38,588 bases of DNA. Source: a virus. The stretch lies in IMG/VR virus record IMGVR_UViG_3300018916_000004, positions 1 to 38,588 of that record; one strand, written 5' to 3'. Shown here one piece after another: positions 15,635 to 23,415 of the stretch (position 1 is the first letter of the stretch; the number at the start of each line of letters is the position of its first letter). Below the pieces are notes generated by a model. That model searched no databases, was not told where the DNA came from, and saw only the letters and a list, made by a program, of their open reading frames with translations. Both the position numbers and the translations under genes were made by a program.

Positions 15635-16848
15635 GATTTCATGAAGTCTAGTAGGGGCATTGTGGAGCCATCGGCGTACACCACATCATGCGCCACGTCG
15701 GCAGTAGGCTCGTTGCCGGTCCATTTATCCGGCCACGTGTTGGCCGCTATCAGCTCGTGAATGCGGGCTACTTCCTCACTATTGAGGATATCTACCCGCG
15801 GCCGGCCCTGCTCATCAGCAGCAGCATTTACTTCTGCCTGGATAGCGAGCACCGTTGCTAGTCCTGCTAGCCGGGCTTCCATCGTAAGCGGTCCGAGGCG
15901 CTGCTGCTTGCGGGCCAGCTTGCCATCAGCATTGCGTTCACCAGCTGGTTGCCGTTTCCGGCCAGCCAAGTTGTTGCGCAGGTGTTCGAACATGGGCCGC
16001 AACCGAAGGAGCGGGCGGAGGTAGGACCAATTGGGGCGAGCTACCAGATTTTCCAGGGCCACATCCTTACTGGCCACCGGGCAACCCATGCAGCCCGTGC
16101 GGGCATTCTTCTCTTCCGCCTCCTCTCCGCCGTAAGCTTCCGCTACCATCTTCGTACTCCAGTCGCCAAACTCGGCACGTGGGGCCCAATTGCGCAGCCA
16201 CTCCCACACGTGGCACACGCGCCAGTGCAGCAACGGGGCCAGCGTATCACACAGAGCAGCGGGTAGCGTTTCCTGGTACCAGCCTTGACCACACTCGGCA
16301 CCGTCTTTACCACAGCTCATCACGATGCGCTGATCCCGAACGGCGGACTCGCCTTGCCGAACCCCGGTAACCATCAGCACCTTTTCGCCCTTCTCCCCAA
16401 CTAGCCGGCGTAGCTCAGCCTCCATTGGTTCGATTTTAATTAAGCCGGTGCACCAGCGGAAGCCAGCACCAGAAGGAGGTACACCCCGGCCGAACATGTA
16501 GACGAAAAACCGCTCGTCTAGTGGGCTCATCACGACGCGCACATCAATACCACGGGCGCGCAGGTCGTCCATAATATCATACGCGGCTGCCATTAGCGGT
16601 ACCAGCTCCAGCCGCGTATCGGCAAAAAGCACGGTCAGGCTTTCGGGCCGCTGCACTTTGCCGGACTCAATTAGCCAGACAAGTAGCGTAAGCGTTGCCG
16701 TGCTATCCTTGCCACCGCTCCAGGCTACAGCCCAATGCTTGTGCGTTGGGCCGTAGGCGTTCAGGCTACGGGCGGTTAGCTCGATGCTGTCATTCATTTG
16801 CAGCCGGCGAGTACCTTCGAAGAGGTTGGTCTGAATGAGCTTGCTCAT
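15631..16848 (-). CDS. DndC / PAPS-reductase-like PP-loop ATPase, 405 aa
   Basis: Residues 44-50 are the PP-loop SGGKDST, which binds ATP and activates substrates by adenylation in the adenine nucleotide alpha-hydrolase superfamily. TGVRQGES (161-168) and RWCTGLIKIEP (131-141) match the GVR-xES and C-T-LKI blocks typical of DndC, the sulfur-activating subunit of DNA phosphorothioation. RTGCMGCP (250-257) gives a CxxC pair that with Cys133 could hold an iron-sulfur cluster. No DndB, DndD or DndE is present. It overlaps the helicase-methyltransferase by 4 bases, so the two are probably made together. A DNA-modification role is inferred. Confidence 0.85.
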   Translation of the reverse strand: MSKLIQTNLFEGTRRLQMNDSIELTARSLNAYGPTHKHWAVAWSGGKDSTATLTLLVWLIESGKVQRPESLTVLFADTRLELVPLMAAAYDIMDDLRARGIDVRVVMSPLDERFFVYMFGRGVPPSGAGFRWCTGLIKIEPMEAELRRLVGEKGEKVLMVTGVRQGESAVRDQRIVMSCGKDGAECGQGWYQETLPAALCDTLAPLLHWRVCHVWEWLRNWAPRAEFGDWSTKMVAEAYGGEEAEEKNARTGCMGCPVASKDVALENLVARPNWSYLRPLLRLRPMFEHLRNNLAGRKRQPAGERNADGKLARKQQRLGPLTMEARLAGLATVLAIQAEVNAAADEQGRPRVDILNSEEVARIHELIAANTWPDKWTGNEPTADVAHDVVYADGSTMPLLDFMKS

Positions 16849-19388
16849 GCTGCTACCTCCTTTTCCTGCTCGAGTAAATCGAACAACGTGGGCACCGTCA
16901 CCTTGTATTCAGCTTCGCGGCAGTAGGCAACACCCGACTTCCAATAGTCTGCGTTCAGCTCCACCCCGTAGCCGCGGCGGCCTAGTGCCACCGCCCGATA
17001 AGGCACCGTCATCAGGCCCCCAAACGGATCGAGTACCACTTCGCCCGGATTGCTCCAGCGCTCAATTACGCGGTCCACGATATCGAACGGCAGCGGGCAA
17101 ATGTGATTCTGCACATTGCGTTTGGCTTGCTCACCGTTGAGTGTGCGCATATACACCACATCCGTCCACACATCCTCGTGCGGTGACTGTGGCGCCAGCA
17201 TCATAAAAGAGGAGGGCAGGCGCTTGGCGTGCTCGAGTCCTTCCCCAATGCGCACGTGCTCGGAGTAATTGTAGGGCGCAAACAGGTTGCGCGCCTTCCA
17301 CCACTGGCCAATGCGGTCCATGCTGCGGCTCTGCAACTCGGTTGGCGTCAGCAGCCGGTCCCCACTGGAGCGCCACAGCGCGTGAGCATCCACCTGCCAG
17401 CGAGCGAGCGAGTACTGCGCCTTGTCCTTTACAACCGGCGTATCCGCGTAGCCATTCTCCTGCGAGCTAGGCAGCTTGCGGAACAACAAGATGTATTCGG
17501 GCAAGCCTACGCCCATTTTGCTACCATCCTTACACATCTCCGTGTAGCCGAGGCGGTACGTCTGGTTGTTTTCACGAACCACATCCGTTAGCACCGTAAT
17601 GCGGCCCATCAGGCGGAAGCCATGCTTGCGGAAGGCGGCGCTGGTTTGATCACTGAACGGGTCGAGGGCTATAAAGCCATCGCCGGTAACGGATCCGTAG
17701 CGTACCCGGTCCTTTACATGGATAGCAGCAATGCGGCCCGGCTTGAGCACACGCAACAGCTCCGGTACCAAGAAGTCCATTTGCTGGAAAAACTTCTCGT
17801 TATCCTCGTTGTGGCCGAAGTCGTTGTAGCTGGCGCTGTACTCGTAGTGGTTGCCGAAGGGAATGCTCGTGTGAATCAGGTCCACCGAGTTGTCGGCTAG
17901 GTGCGACATCTCGGCTACGCAGTCGTTGTGCACGGCCGTGAAGAGATTGCCCCGCACCTCTTTCCGTTCCACGCCCATCGTGCGGGTAAGCCGGTCTTTG
18001 GCGGCGGCGTGGGAGAGGCCGTACGTTTTGATGATGGACCGCATGTTTTCCATCAGTTCCTCATGACGCTGCCACTTGGCCTCCAATTCCTTGCGGATCG
18101 GTTCTTCGGCCGGCGTATAGAGGATATGCACCTGCACGGGGTGCTGCTGCTGAAAGCGGTGCGTGCGGTGCACGGCCTGAATGAAGTCCTCGAAACGGTA
18201 GTCGATACCGAGGAAAAGATTCAGGTGGCAGTGCCGCTGGAAGTTGCAGCCGCTACCTGCTATCTCCGGCTTGGTAGCCAGGTATTGGTATTCACCGCGA
18301 CTGAAACCTAGTATCAGATCCTCCCGATCGTCTAGGTCCTGCGAGCCATACACCGAGTTAAAGCCGCCTGGAGCTTCGTTGAAAGCAGCTTCCAGCGCGC
18401 GCCGCTCATCCTCCAAGTGATGCCAGATGATCCAGTGATCATGGTACCCCTCAGGCGTTAGAACAAGCTGCAGGGCCTTATCTACCCGAGCCGAGATGCT
18501 GCGTTTCTTCTCCCGTGCCGCTTCTGGCAGGTTGCCACCGGCGACGTGGAATACCTCATGCTGGCCTGAACGACGGTCTACCCGTACGGCCGTCTCGGTA
18601 TCGGCAACAAGGTGCCAGTTTACTTGGAGCGCTGGCAGGTCGTAGCCCTCATCTGAATACCCAAGGTCGGAGGGGCGCGTCAGGAACAGCGCCCACGAGC
18701 TAACCCACAACCAATAATCCGCCTCGTGTTGCGGATGCAGCGTTAGGTTGCCCGCCTTCTGCGAGTCCCGCCGAAACCAACGGGTAAGCGCCTGGCCAGC
18801 ATCCATCACACCGAGGAAGGCGGCGTAGTGATTGAGTTCGGTATAGCGGTTGGGGGAAGGCGTTGCCGTGCACACATACCGGAAGGGCACTTTAGCCAGC
18901 AACCGCGCAAACTGCTGGTGTGTCTCGCTGCCTACGCTCCGCAGGACGGATCCTTCGTCGAGCGTGACAGCGGCCAGGCCTGCGAGGAACGCCTCGCTAA
19001 AGTGACCATCTCGCACCCGCTCGTAATTGGTGATGAGGAAGGGCGTACCTGCTGCGGTGGCTTCGGCATCGTTGCGTACGTACTGAATGCGTACGCCTAG
19101 CCGGGGGCCATCTTCTTCGGTGAACTGGTGCTTTACGCCAAGCGGGCATACGATGAGCACCATGCCGCCTAGGAACTCCTGAATGAGGCGCAGCAACTCG
19201 ATCTGGGTATGTGTCTTGCCGAGGCCGAAGCTGGAGCCAATGAGGCCGCGGCCTTTGCGCAGGGCCCAAACAATAGTATCGACCTGGTGCGGCAGGCTGG
19301 AAGGGTGAATGTGGGCAGGGTTTACCTCGAAGCCACAGTCTTCTGCCAACTTGATTTTGGAGCCAAGGAAGTCCGTATAGTTATTCAC
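16845..19388 (-). CDS. SF2 helicase - beta-class DNA methyltransferase fusion, 847 aa
   Basis: The N-terminal half is an SF2/SNF2-like motor: Walker A GSSFGLGKTHT (51-61), an atypical motif II LDEGS (143-147 in place of DEAH), motif III CTATPSP (173-179) and motif VI QAVHRTHRF (404-412). The C-terminal half is an amino-methyltransferase in the beta order: motif IV TSIPF (507-511) before motif I DPFGG (787-791), with YGVELN at 807-812. The Ile replaces the first Pro of the usual (D/S)PP(Y/F). Such fusions occur in phages and may translocate along and methylate phage DNA. It overlaps the upstream gene by 8 bases and the DndC-like gene by 4. Confidence 0.88.
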   Translation of the reverse strand: MNNYTDFLGSKIKLAEDCGFEVNPAHIHPSSLPHQVDTIVWALRKGRGLIGSSFGLGKTHTQIELLRLIQEFLGGMVLIVCPLGVKHQFTEEDGPRLGVRIQYVRNDAEATAAGTPFLITNYERVRDGHFSEAFLAGLAAVTLDEGSVLRSVGSETHQQFARLLAKVPFRYVCTATPSPNRYTELNHYAAFLGVMDAGQALTRWFRRDSQKAGNLTLHPQHEADYWLWVSSWALFLTRPSDLGYSDEGYDLPALQVNWHLVADTETAVRVDRRSGQHEVFHVAGGNLPEAAREKKRSISARVDKALQLVLTPEGYHDHWIIWHHLEDERRALEAAFNEAPGGFNSVYGSQDLDDREDLILGFSRGEYQYLATKPEIAGSGCNFQRHCHLNLFLGIDYRFEDFIQAVHRTHRFQQQHPVQVHILYTPAEEPIRKELEAKWQRHEELMENMRSIIKTYGLSHAAAKDRLTRTMGVERKEVRGNLFTAVHNDCVAEMSHLADNSVDLIHTSIPFGNHYEYSASYNDFGHNEDNEKFFQQMDFLVPELLRVLKPGRIAAIHVKDRVRYGSVTGDGFIALDPFSDQTSAAFRKHGFRLMGRITVLTDVVRENNQTYRLGYTEMCKDGSKMGVGLPEYILLFRKLPSSQENGYADTPVVKDKAQYSLARWQVDAHALWRSSGDRLLTPTELQSRSMDRIGQWWKARNLFAPYNYSEHVRIGEGLEHAKRLPSSFMMLAPQSPHEDVWTDVVYMRTLNGEQAKRNVQNHICPLPFDIVDRVIERWSNPGEVVLDPFGGLMTVPYRAVALGRRGYGVELNADYWKSGVAYCREAEYKVTVPTLFDLLEQEKEVAA

Positions 19389-20139
19389 GGTCTAGCTCCT
19401 TTCCACCAAATGTGCGCTTGTGCTGCTGGCCATCCACCGAAGCGGACACCGTTACGGTCATGTTGCCTTTGGCCGCAACATCATCCATAAAGTGCACGAA
19501 CTTATCTACCTCCTTCGCCAGCGAGCGAGTAGCAGCACTACCCACCTCTTCGAACATATCAAGCTGCCGGCCCTCGTCCGAGTACTTGCCGTCTAGATAG
19601 AGGCGTACTTCCTCAATAGCCCTGGCCAGGTCGTTGTCGAGCGAGTACAGATACAAGTACTCATCTCCGGTGGGCGTCTCTGGTTCCAGCACCTCAAAGG
19701 CAGATACCAGGTTGAGCACCTTCTTCGAGCGGAGTTTCTTTTGCCCTACCAACACGACCCCGCCACTGGTGAGCGTGAAGCCCGTGCAGCGGTAGTTGAG
19801 AAACGCATCGTTAGTATATATCTCTTCACTAGCAAAGGCGTCCGTTAGCCGGTAATAGTCGAGGTATTCATCCTCGCACTGAATACCGTCTACTACTTCG
19901 GTCATCAGGCACAGGTGCGAAGTGAGCCGGCTGAAGGCCTGAACTAGATCCTGGTGCGCGGGCTGGTGCACCTTGCGCGTAATCTCGGAGCTGACGCCCC
20001 GCTCACGTAGGGTATATTCAGCATAGAGGTTGTAGAACTTATCGAGCTTAACCTTGGTCAGCTCTATTTCACGCTCTGGAAGGACTGACAAGGCAGCTTC
20101 AGAGTCGTTGAGGTTGTCTGTATTTGTAGGGGCTTGCAT
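19381..20139 (-). CDS. Hypothetical early protein, 252 aa
   Basis: The start at 20139 (MQAPTNTDNLNDSEAAL) is preferred; an ATG at 20163 adds 8 residues and runs into an upstream hairpin. The first half is helical and acidic (VKLDKFYNLYAEYTLRERGV...), followed by a beta-rich middle (YRCTGFTLTSGGVVLVGQKKL) and a C-terminal segment (TRSLAKEVDKFVHFMDDV, then MTVTVSASVDGQQHKRTFGG). The family is not recognised. It is flanked by the putative recombination protein and the helicase-methyltransferase, overlapping the latter by 8 bases, so a role in DNA metabolism or modification is plausible. Confidence 0.6.
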   Translation of the reverse strand: MQAPTNTDNLNDSEAALSVLPEREIELTKVKLDKFYNLYAEYTLRERGVSSEITRKVHQPAHQDLVQAFSRLTSHLCLMTEVVDGIQCEDEYLDYYRLTDAFASEEIYTNDAFLNYRCTGFTLTSGGVVLVGQKKLRSKKVLNLVSAFEVLEPETPTGDEYLYLYSLDNDLARAIEEVRLYLDGKYSDEGRQLDMFEEVGSAATRSLAKEVDKFVHFMDDVAAKGNMTVTVSASVDGQQHKRTFGGKELDRE

Positions 20140-20169
20140 GGGTGCGATGCTTGAGAATGGCACGAAAGA

Positions 20170-20193
20170 GCCCCGCCACTACCGCAGCGGGGC
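20170..20193 (-). other. Hairpin between recombination gene and next early gene
   Basis: GCCCCGC (20170-20176) pairs with GCGGGGC (20187-20193) around a 10-base loop. On the minus strand it is followed by TCTTTCG, a weak T tract. It lies 7 bases after the stop of the 235-aa gene. It may be a leaky terminator or an mRNA processing/stability element inside the early operon. Confidence 0.5.
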
Positions 20194-20200
20194 GGTGTGG

Positions 20201-20908
20201 TTAGCGTAGTGTCTGGTTTTTGCTCAAGTGTTCTTTGCGCTGCTCCTTAGCGGCAAACACATCGACATCCTTCTGCCAGGATTTAGCCTCACCTATCCAG
20301 ATTCCCTGCAATTCTTCCAGGGTTTCTGCTTCCTTAATTAGATCGAGGATAGTGGCTTTGGCCAAAAAGTCTTCGGCCTCAGCTTCGGCGTTTGGGTCGG
20401 CACCAACGGAGGCTGCCGGGTGTACCATAACCCGCCCGATGACCTCTACTTCTGGCTTTCCCGGCGTGGCGCGCTTGGCCTCGGGTTGCTCAACAGAGCG
20501 GGCAAACTCTTCCGCCTCATCTTCCCCGTAAACTCCAAGGGCGTAAAAGCCCATCAGCATCAGCACGGCGCGGCCCTTGGCGCGCTTCTCGGCTAACTCA
20601 GCGTAATAAGACACTTTGCTGTTGGCCTTCTGCGCCGAAGCCAAGGTTTCAACACTTATTTTCTTGGACGTCTTAGCACCTTCTTCCTTGAAAGTGCGCG
20701 TTGCTGTGGCCTTAACAATGGCGAACTCCAGGCCCGCGGCCTCGACGCCGAGCGAAATCTGAATGTTATTCTTGCCCTGGATTTTTTCAATGCCAGTGCG
20801 GCCGATGATCCATTTCTTACTCTGATTTTGCTGCCAAACATCATCCTTGGTCAGACCGTTAGCGTGGCAGAGGTCCCAAAAAGCCTGGTCTTTTTTCTCG
20901 GTATTCAT
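20201..20908 (-). CDS. Putative recombination / single-strand annealing protein, 235 aa
   Basis: A 235-residue protein (MNTEKKDQAFWDLCHANGL...). The core has a beta-rich half (KKWIIGRTGIEKIQGKNNIQISLGVEAAGLEFAIVKATATRTF) and then YYAELAEKRAKGRAVLMLMGF (residues ~101-121). The phrase AEKRAK-R--L-L-GF recalls a block seen in phage recombination or annealing-like proteins (Rad52/ERF-like neighbourhood), and an early position next to a helicase and a VRR-NUC enzyme fits. The C-terminal third is acidic and variable. The match is from memory and weak, so treat the family as provisional. Confidence 0.5.
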   Translation of the reverse strand: MNTEKKDQAFWDLCHANGLTKDDVWQQNQSKKWIIGRTGIEKIQGKNNIQISLGVEAAGLEFAIVKATATRTFKEEGAKTSKKISVETLASAQKANSKVSYYAELAEKRAKGRAVLMLMGFYALGVYGEDEAEEFARSVEQPEAKRATPGKPEVEVIGRVMVHPAASVGADPNAEAEAEDFLAKATILDLIKEAETLEELQGIWIGEAKSWQKDVDVFAAKEQRKEHLSKNQTLR

Positions 20909-20941
20909 GTAGCTTTGCAGTTCTTAAGCGTTTAAGTATTT

Positions 20942-20974
20942 GGAGGGCCGCACCGGGCGAGGGTGCGGCCCTCC
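20942..20974. other. Perfect 13-bp GC-rich hairpin
   Basis: GGAGGGCCGCACC (20942-20954) pairs with GGTGCGGCCCTCC (20962-20974) around a 7-base loop. A T-rich stretch (TTTCGTTT) follows on the plus strand only. On the minus strand, the sense of the surrounding genes, it sits 6 bases after the stop of the 92-aa gene and is followed by AAATACTTAAACG. It may be an antisense-direction terminator or an RNA stability/attenuation element. Confidence 0.6.
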
Positions 20975-20980
20975 TTTCGT

Positions 20981-21259
20981 TTAGGGCAGGTCGTACCAGT
21001 CTGTGGCGTGGTGGCGCGGCTCCCGGTATTCGCGCTCAGGGTGGCTCATAATGGAGGCGCGCGGCGCACAGGCATGAAGCACGAAGGCCAGCAGCAGAAG
21101 TAGCACCAGCAGCAAGCGAGCCTGAGCAGTGGCGCGTCGAGCCTCAGCGGCAAGGCTGGCAGTGTGTAGACGGCGACGCTTTACCTCCCACGCATTGGGG
21201 GTGATGTCGCAGAGCTTGCCACGCATGGCGAAGCGGGGGGCTTTAGAGTCGAGCATCAT
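20981..21259 (-). CDS. Small membrane-anchored early protein, 92 aa
   Basis: A 92-residue protein with a basic N-terminal half (GKLCDITPNAWEVKRRRLHTASLAAEARR), one strong transmembrane stretch (ARLLLVLLLLLAFVLHACA, about residues 47-65) and a polar C-terminal tail (HPEREYREPRHHATDWYDLP). It overlaps the 115-aa gene by 4 bases. Many phage early genes of this type are small inner-membrane proteins involved in host takeover or exclusion; nothing in the sequence says which. Confidence 0.55.
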   Translation of the reverse strand: MMLDSKAPRFAMRGKLCDITPNAWEVKRRRLHTASLAAEARRATAQARLLLVLLLLLAFVLHACAPRASIMSHPEREYREPRHHATDWYDLP

Positions 21260-21603
21260 ACCAGCAGTGCCTCAGGAAATTGGCGGTGGTAGTTCGACAA
21301 GCCGACGGCTTGGCCGCGCCGTTTCTGTGCGCGCATGTAGCGGCGGTGGCGGGCCTGCAAGCAGGGGGCTACTATTTGCCCCTCAGCTTCGACGCCGTAC
21401 CCTTCAAAGCTGGCCATGTAGTCAGTCCAGGTGCGCTCGGCTTCCTGTTGCATCCCTTGCACTAGCAGCATAGCAGCTTGAATTTGGAGGGGACTGAGTT
21501 GGCCTTGCTCCGTGAGTTGGTAGAGCAGGGAAGAGGCACCCGCGTGGGCTGCCTTGGTGTTGTCTGCGGCGGCTTTTAGCGCGGCGCGGTGTGAGTTATC
21601 CAT
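21256..21603 (-). CDS. Hypothetical early protein, 115 aa
   Basis: A 115-residue, mainly helical protein (MDNSHRAALKAAADNTKAAHAGASSLLYQL...), with a helix containing LSPLQIQAAMLLVQGMQQEAERTW and a basic C-terminus (ARHRRYMRAQKRRGQAVGLSNYHRQFPEALLV). It has no cysteine cluster or catalytic signature. It is co-directional with the early operon and overlaps the 92-aa gene. Function unknown. Confidence 0.5.
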   Translation of the reverse strand: MDNSHRAALKAAADNTKAAHAGASSLLYQLTEQGQLSPLQIQAAMLLVQGMQQEAERTWTDYMASFEGYGVEAEGQIVAPCLQARHRRYMRAQKRRGQAVGLSNYHRQFPEALLV

Positions 21604-21637
21604 CGGGCGAGGAGGGATTAGGTGTGTGAGAAAAAGG

Positions 21638-22036
21638 TTAGGCGCTGTGCGCCTGGTGGAGCAGGTCAGTTTGGCGGGCCAGGACGGCAGCCCGTATGCG
21701 GGTGCGGTGCCATTCGAATTCGGCGACCGTGGATTTGAGGAGGTTGGGGCGCAAGTCGCGCAGCTCCGAGTTTTCGACTACGCCCGACTCGTTCAGCTCA
21801 TGGAGCAGGGCGCTCACATCGGCGGTGGTGGGCTTCGGGCCGGCGTTGCGGGCCTTGGCGAGGAAGAGGTAGAGTTTCAGCCAGCAGTCTGCTTTGCGCA
21901 CTGGCATCATGGTTGGCAGTGCGGAGCGTGTAGCTTCTGCTTTCTGCGCTGGTACTGCGGGGTGATTCAGCCAGAAGTCGATTTGCGCTTCAAGCGTGAA
22001 CCAGATCGGGCACCAGAGTTCGAAGGTGGTGGACAT
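21638..22036 (-). CDS. Hypothetical early protein, 132 aa
   Basis: A 132-residue protein starting MSTTFELWCPIWFTLEAQIDFW, with a helical middle (KADCWLKLYLFLAKARNAGPKPTTADVSALLHELNESGVV) and a C-terminal helix (FEWHRTRIRAAVLARQTDLLHQAH). It shares its first base with the stop of the HTH protein upstream (TAATG), so the two are coupled. Family not recognised. Confidence 0.5.
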   Translation of the reverse strand: MSTTFELWCPIWFTLEAQIDFWLNHPAVPAQKAEATRSALPTMMPVRKADCWLKLYLFLAKARNAGPKPTTADVSALLHELNESGVVENSELRDLRPNLLKSTVAEFEWHRTRIRAAVLARQTDLLHQAHSA

Positions 22037-22353
22037 TAGGAGGCGACCCGCATAGCAGGCGTGGTTTGAATTGGAGCCAGACGACGAGCCAGTTTGTAGT
22101 CGATGCAGGACTTGCGTGAGTAGGAAGTGCTGCGGCCGTGCTTGCTGTAGCGGAGCAGGGTTCCGGGCCGGTCTCGTTCTTCTATGAGCGTGGTGCGAGA
22201 CTTGATGCCAGTCAGTTCAAGGGCCTTCTTAGTGCTCACCTCGTCGTCGGCAAACTCCTCGTAGATAGCGTTTCGGCTTTCCAGGTGTTCGATGCGCAGG
22301 GCAAGCTTCTCGACGAGGGCTGGGAGCTTAGCAAGTTCTTCAAGAGAAGTCAT
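22036..22353 (-). CDS. Excisionase/early regulator-type HTH protein, 105 aa
   Basis: The start at 22353 begins MTSLEELAKLPALVEKLALRIEHLE, a short coiled coil of the type that precedes a MerR/excisionase-like domain. This is followed by VSTKKALELTGIKSRTTLIEERDRPGTLLRYSKHGRSTSYSRKSCIDY (about residues 40-87), a winged helix-turn-helix of the HTH_17 kind common in Bacteroidota mobile elements. Such proteins act as excisionase or early regulator. Two TTGACACA copies sit directly upstream (22354-22371), suggesting control by the repressor. Confidence 0.7.
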   Translation of the reverse strand: MTSLEELAKLPALVEKLALRIEHLESRNAIYEEFADDEVSTKKALELTGIKSRTTLIEERDRPGTLLRYSKHGRSTSYSRKSCIDYKLARRLAPIQTTPAMRVAS

Positions 22354-22371
22354 TTGACACAAATTGACACA
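22353..22371. promoter_or_regulatory. Operator pair (TTGACACA x2) before the HTH/excisionase-type gene
   Basis: TTGACACA occurs at 22354-22361 and 22364-22371, 10 bp apart, directly beside the start codon of the 105-aa gene. The same word recurs in the repressor-early intergenic region, so this is a probable second binding region of the S24 repressor. Confidence 0.55.
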
Positions 22372-22386
22372 GTGAAGGCAAAAAAA

Positions 22387-22581
22387 TTAGGCGGGTAGAC
22401 TGAGCTGTTGAGTAGCACGTTCCTCAAGCCATTCTTTAGCAATTCTCATAAGCGTTACCTTTTCGCCTAGAGATTGAGAACGGCGGCCTTGCTCTTGAAT
22501 TAGAGCCTTTTGTACAAAGTCTGCGGTGCTTGTTCTTACTGGGTAAGGCTTTGTTTTTGGAGGAGCTTTTGTGGTTGCCAT
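22387..22581 (-). CDS. First early gene, small basic protein, 64 aa
   Basis: The start at 22581 (MATTKAPPKTKPYPVRTSTADFVQKALIQEQ) is preferred, as the frame above it runs into the operators. The 64-residue product has a Lys/Pro-rich N-terminus and a C-terminal helical part (SLGEKVTLMRIAKEWLEERATQQLSLPA). It is divergent from the repressor, in the position where Cro-like or early regulators sit, but it shows no clear HTH. Function unknown; a small regulator is possible. Confidence 0.5.
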   Translation of the reverse strand: MATTKAPPKTKPYPVRTSTADFVQKALIQEQGRRSQSLGEKVTLMRIAKEWLEERATQQLSLPA

Positions 22582-22602
22582 AACAGGTGAGGGGTTAGAG
22601 GA

Positions 22603-22676
22603 TGACACAAACATAGTACACAATTTGACACGGTGCAACATTATTTGACACAAAATTTGTCAAGCTGTGTCAAATT
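22603..22676. promoter_or_regulatory. Repressor operators between repressor gene and early genes
   Basis: Copies of a (T)TTGACACA word occur here: TGACACAA at 22603-22610, TTTGACAC at 22624-22631 and 22644-22651, and the reverse GTGTCAAA at 22667-22674, with TTTGTCAA at 22656-22663. AATTTGACAC (22622-22631) and GTGTCAAATT (22667-22676) form a perfect 10-bp inverted repeat. The cluster fills the 130-bp divergent intergenic region, as expected for a CI/LexA-type switch. Confidence 0.75.
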
Positions 22677-22709
22677 GTAGTGTTTTGTGAAAAACATATA
22701 CTACTACTA

Positions 22710-23396
22710 ATGAAAACAGACCAGGCAACACGCCTTGCGGAATTGCGGCGGCAGTCCGGCCTATCAGTTCGAGAGATAGAAAAGTGGATGAAAGATTCTG
22801 GTGAGACCGTAGGCGTTACATATTCTCAATTGGCCAAATACCACCGAGACCCAACCATCAAAATCAAGATCAGTGTTCTGCGCAAACTGGCAGAACTCTA
22901 CAACACCACTCCTGAATACATAGAGACCGGAGATAGGACCGGCAAAGAATCATTTAACAATATGCCTACCCGCTACATTACCGTTGATCCGCAAGGCAAG
23001 CAGCAAATCTTGTTGGTGCCTCAAAAAGCTGAAGCTGGTTACCGAAAACACTTCTCTGAGCAAGACTATTTAGGCAAGCTTCCTACTTACTCACTACCTG
23101 GATTTGAACACGGCACCTTTCGCATGTTTGAGGTAGCGGGTACTAGTATGACACCCGACTTTCAGCCAGGTGATATAGTGATATGTGAGCATGTGGAGCG
23201 GCCAGATGAAATAGTAGATGGCACCGTGTATGTCATTGTTACTACTGAAGGTATTTGCCTCAAGCGCGTTACCAATCTGGTTGATAAGAAGGGCTATCTA
23301 GTTATTGAATCCGATAATTCGGAATTCAAACCAGATATTATTCAGCCGAACGAAGTGCTAGAAATGTGGTCCTACCGCAAGAAGCTCACCACATAG
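22710..23396 (+). CDS. LexA/CI-like repressor with S24 peptidase domain, 228 aa
   Basis: Lysogeny repressor. The start at 22710 (MKTDQATRLAELRRQ) is chosen; an upstream in-frame ATG at 22680 lies in the operator region. Residues about 5-70 form an HTH (LAELRRQSGLSVREIEKWMKDS...YSQLAKYHRD). The C-terminal S24 domain has VAGTSMTPDFQPGD with nucleophile Ser146 and general-base Lys185 in ICLKRVTNL. A KAEAGY stretch gives an Ala109-Gly110 bond in the place where LexA/CI proteins self-cleave, so SOS-triggered induction is likely. It precedes the integrase by 19 bases and is lower in GC than the early genes. Confidence 0.9.
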   Translation: MKTDQATRLAELRRQSGLSVREIEKWMKDSGETVGVTYSQLAKYHRDPTIKIKISVLRKLAELYNTTPEYIETGDRTGKESFNNMPTRYITVDPQGKQQILLVPQKAEAGYRKHFSEQDYLGKLPTYSLPGFEHGTFRMFEVAGTSMTPDFQPGDIVICEHVERPDEIVDGTVYVIVTTEGICLKRVTNLVDKKGYLVIESDNSEFKPDIIQPNEVLEMWSYRKKLTT

Positions 23397-23415
23397 AGGC
23401 GACAGGTAATACTCT

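Noticed and set aside
15631-16848. Complete Dnd/Ssp phosphorothioation or defence island
   Set aside because: Only a DndC-like gene is present; no DndA, B, D, E or SspB/E-like genes were seen.
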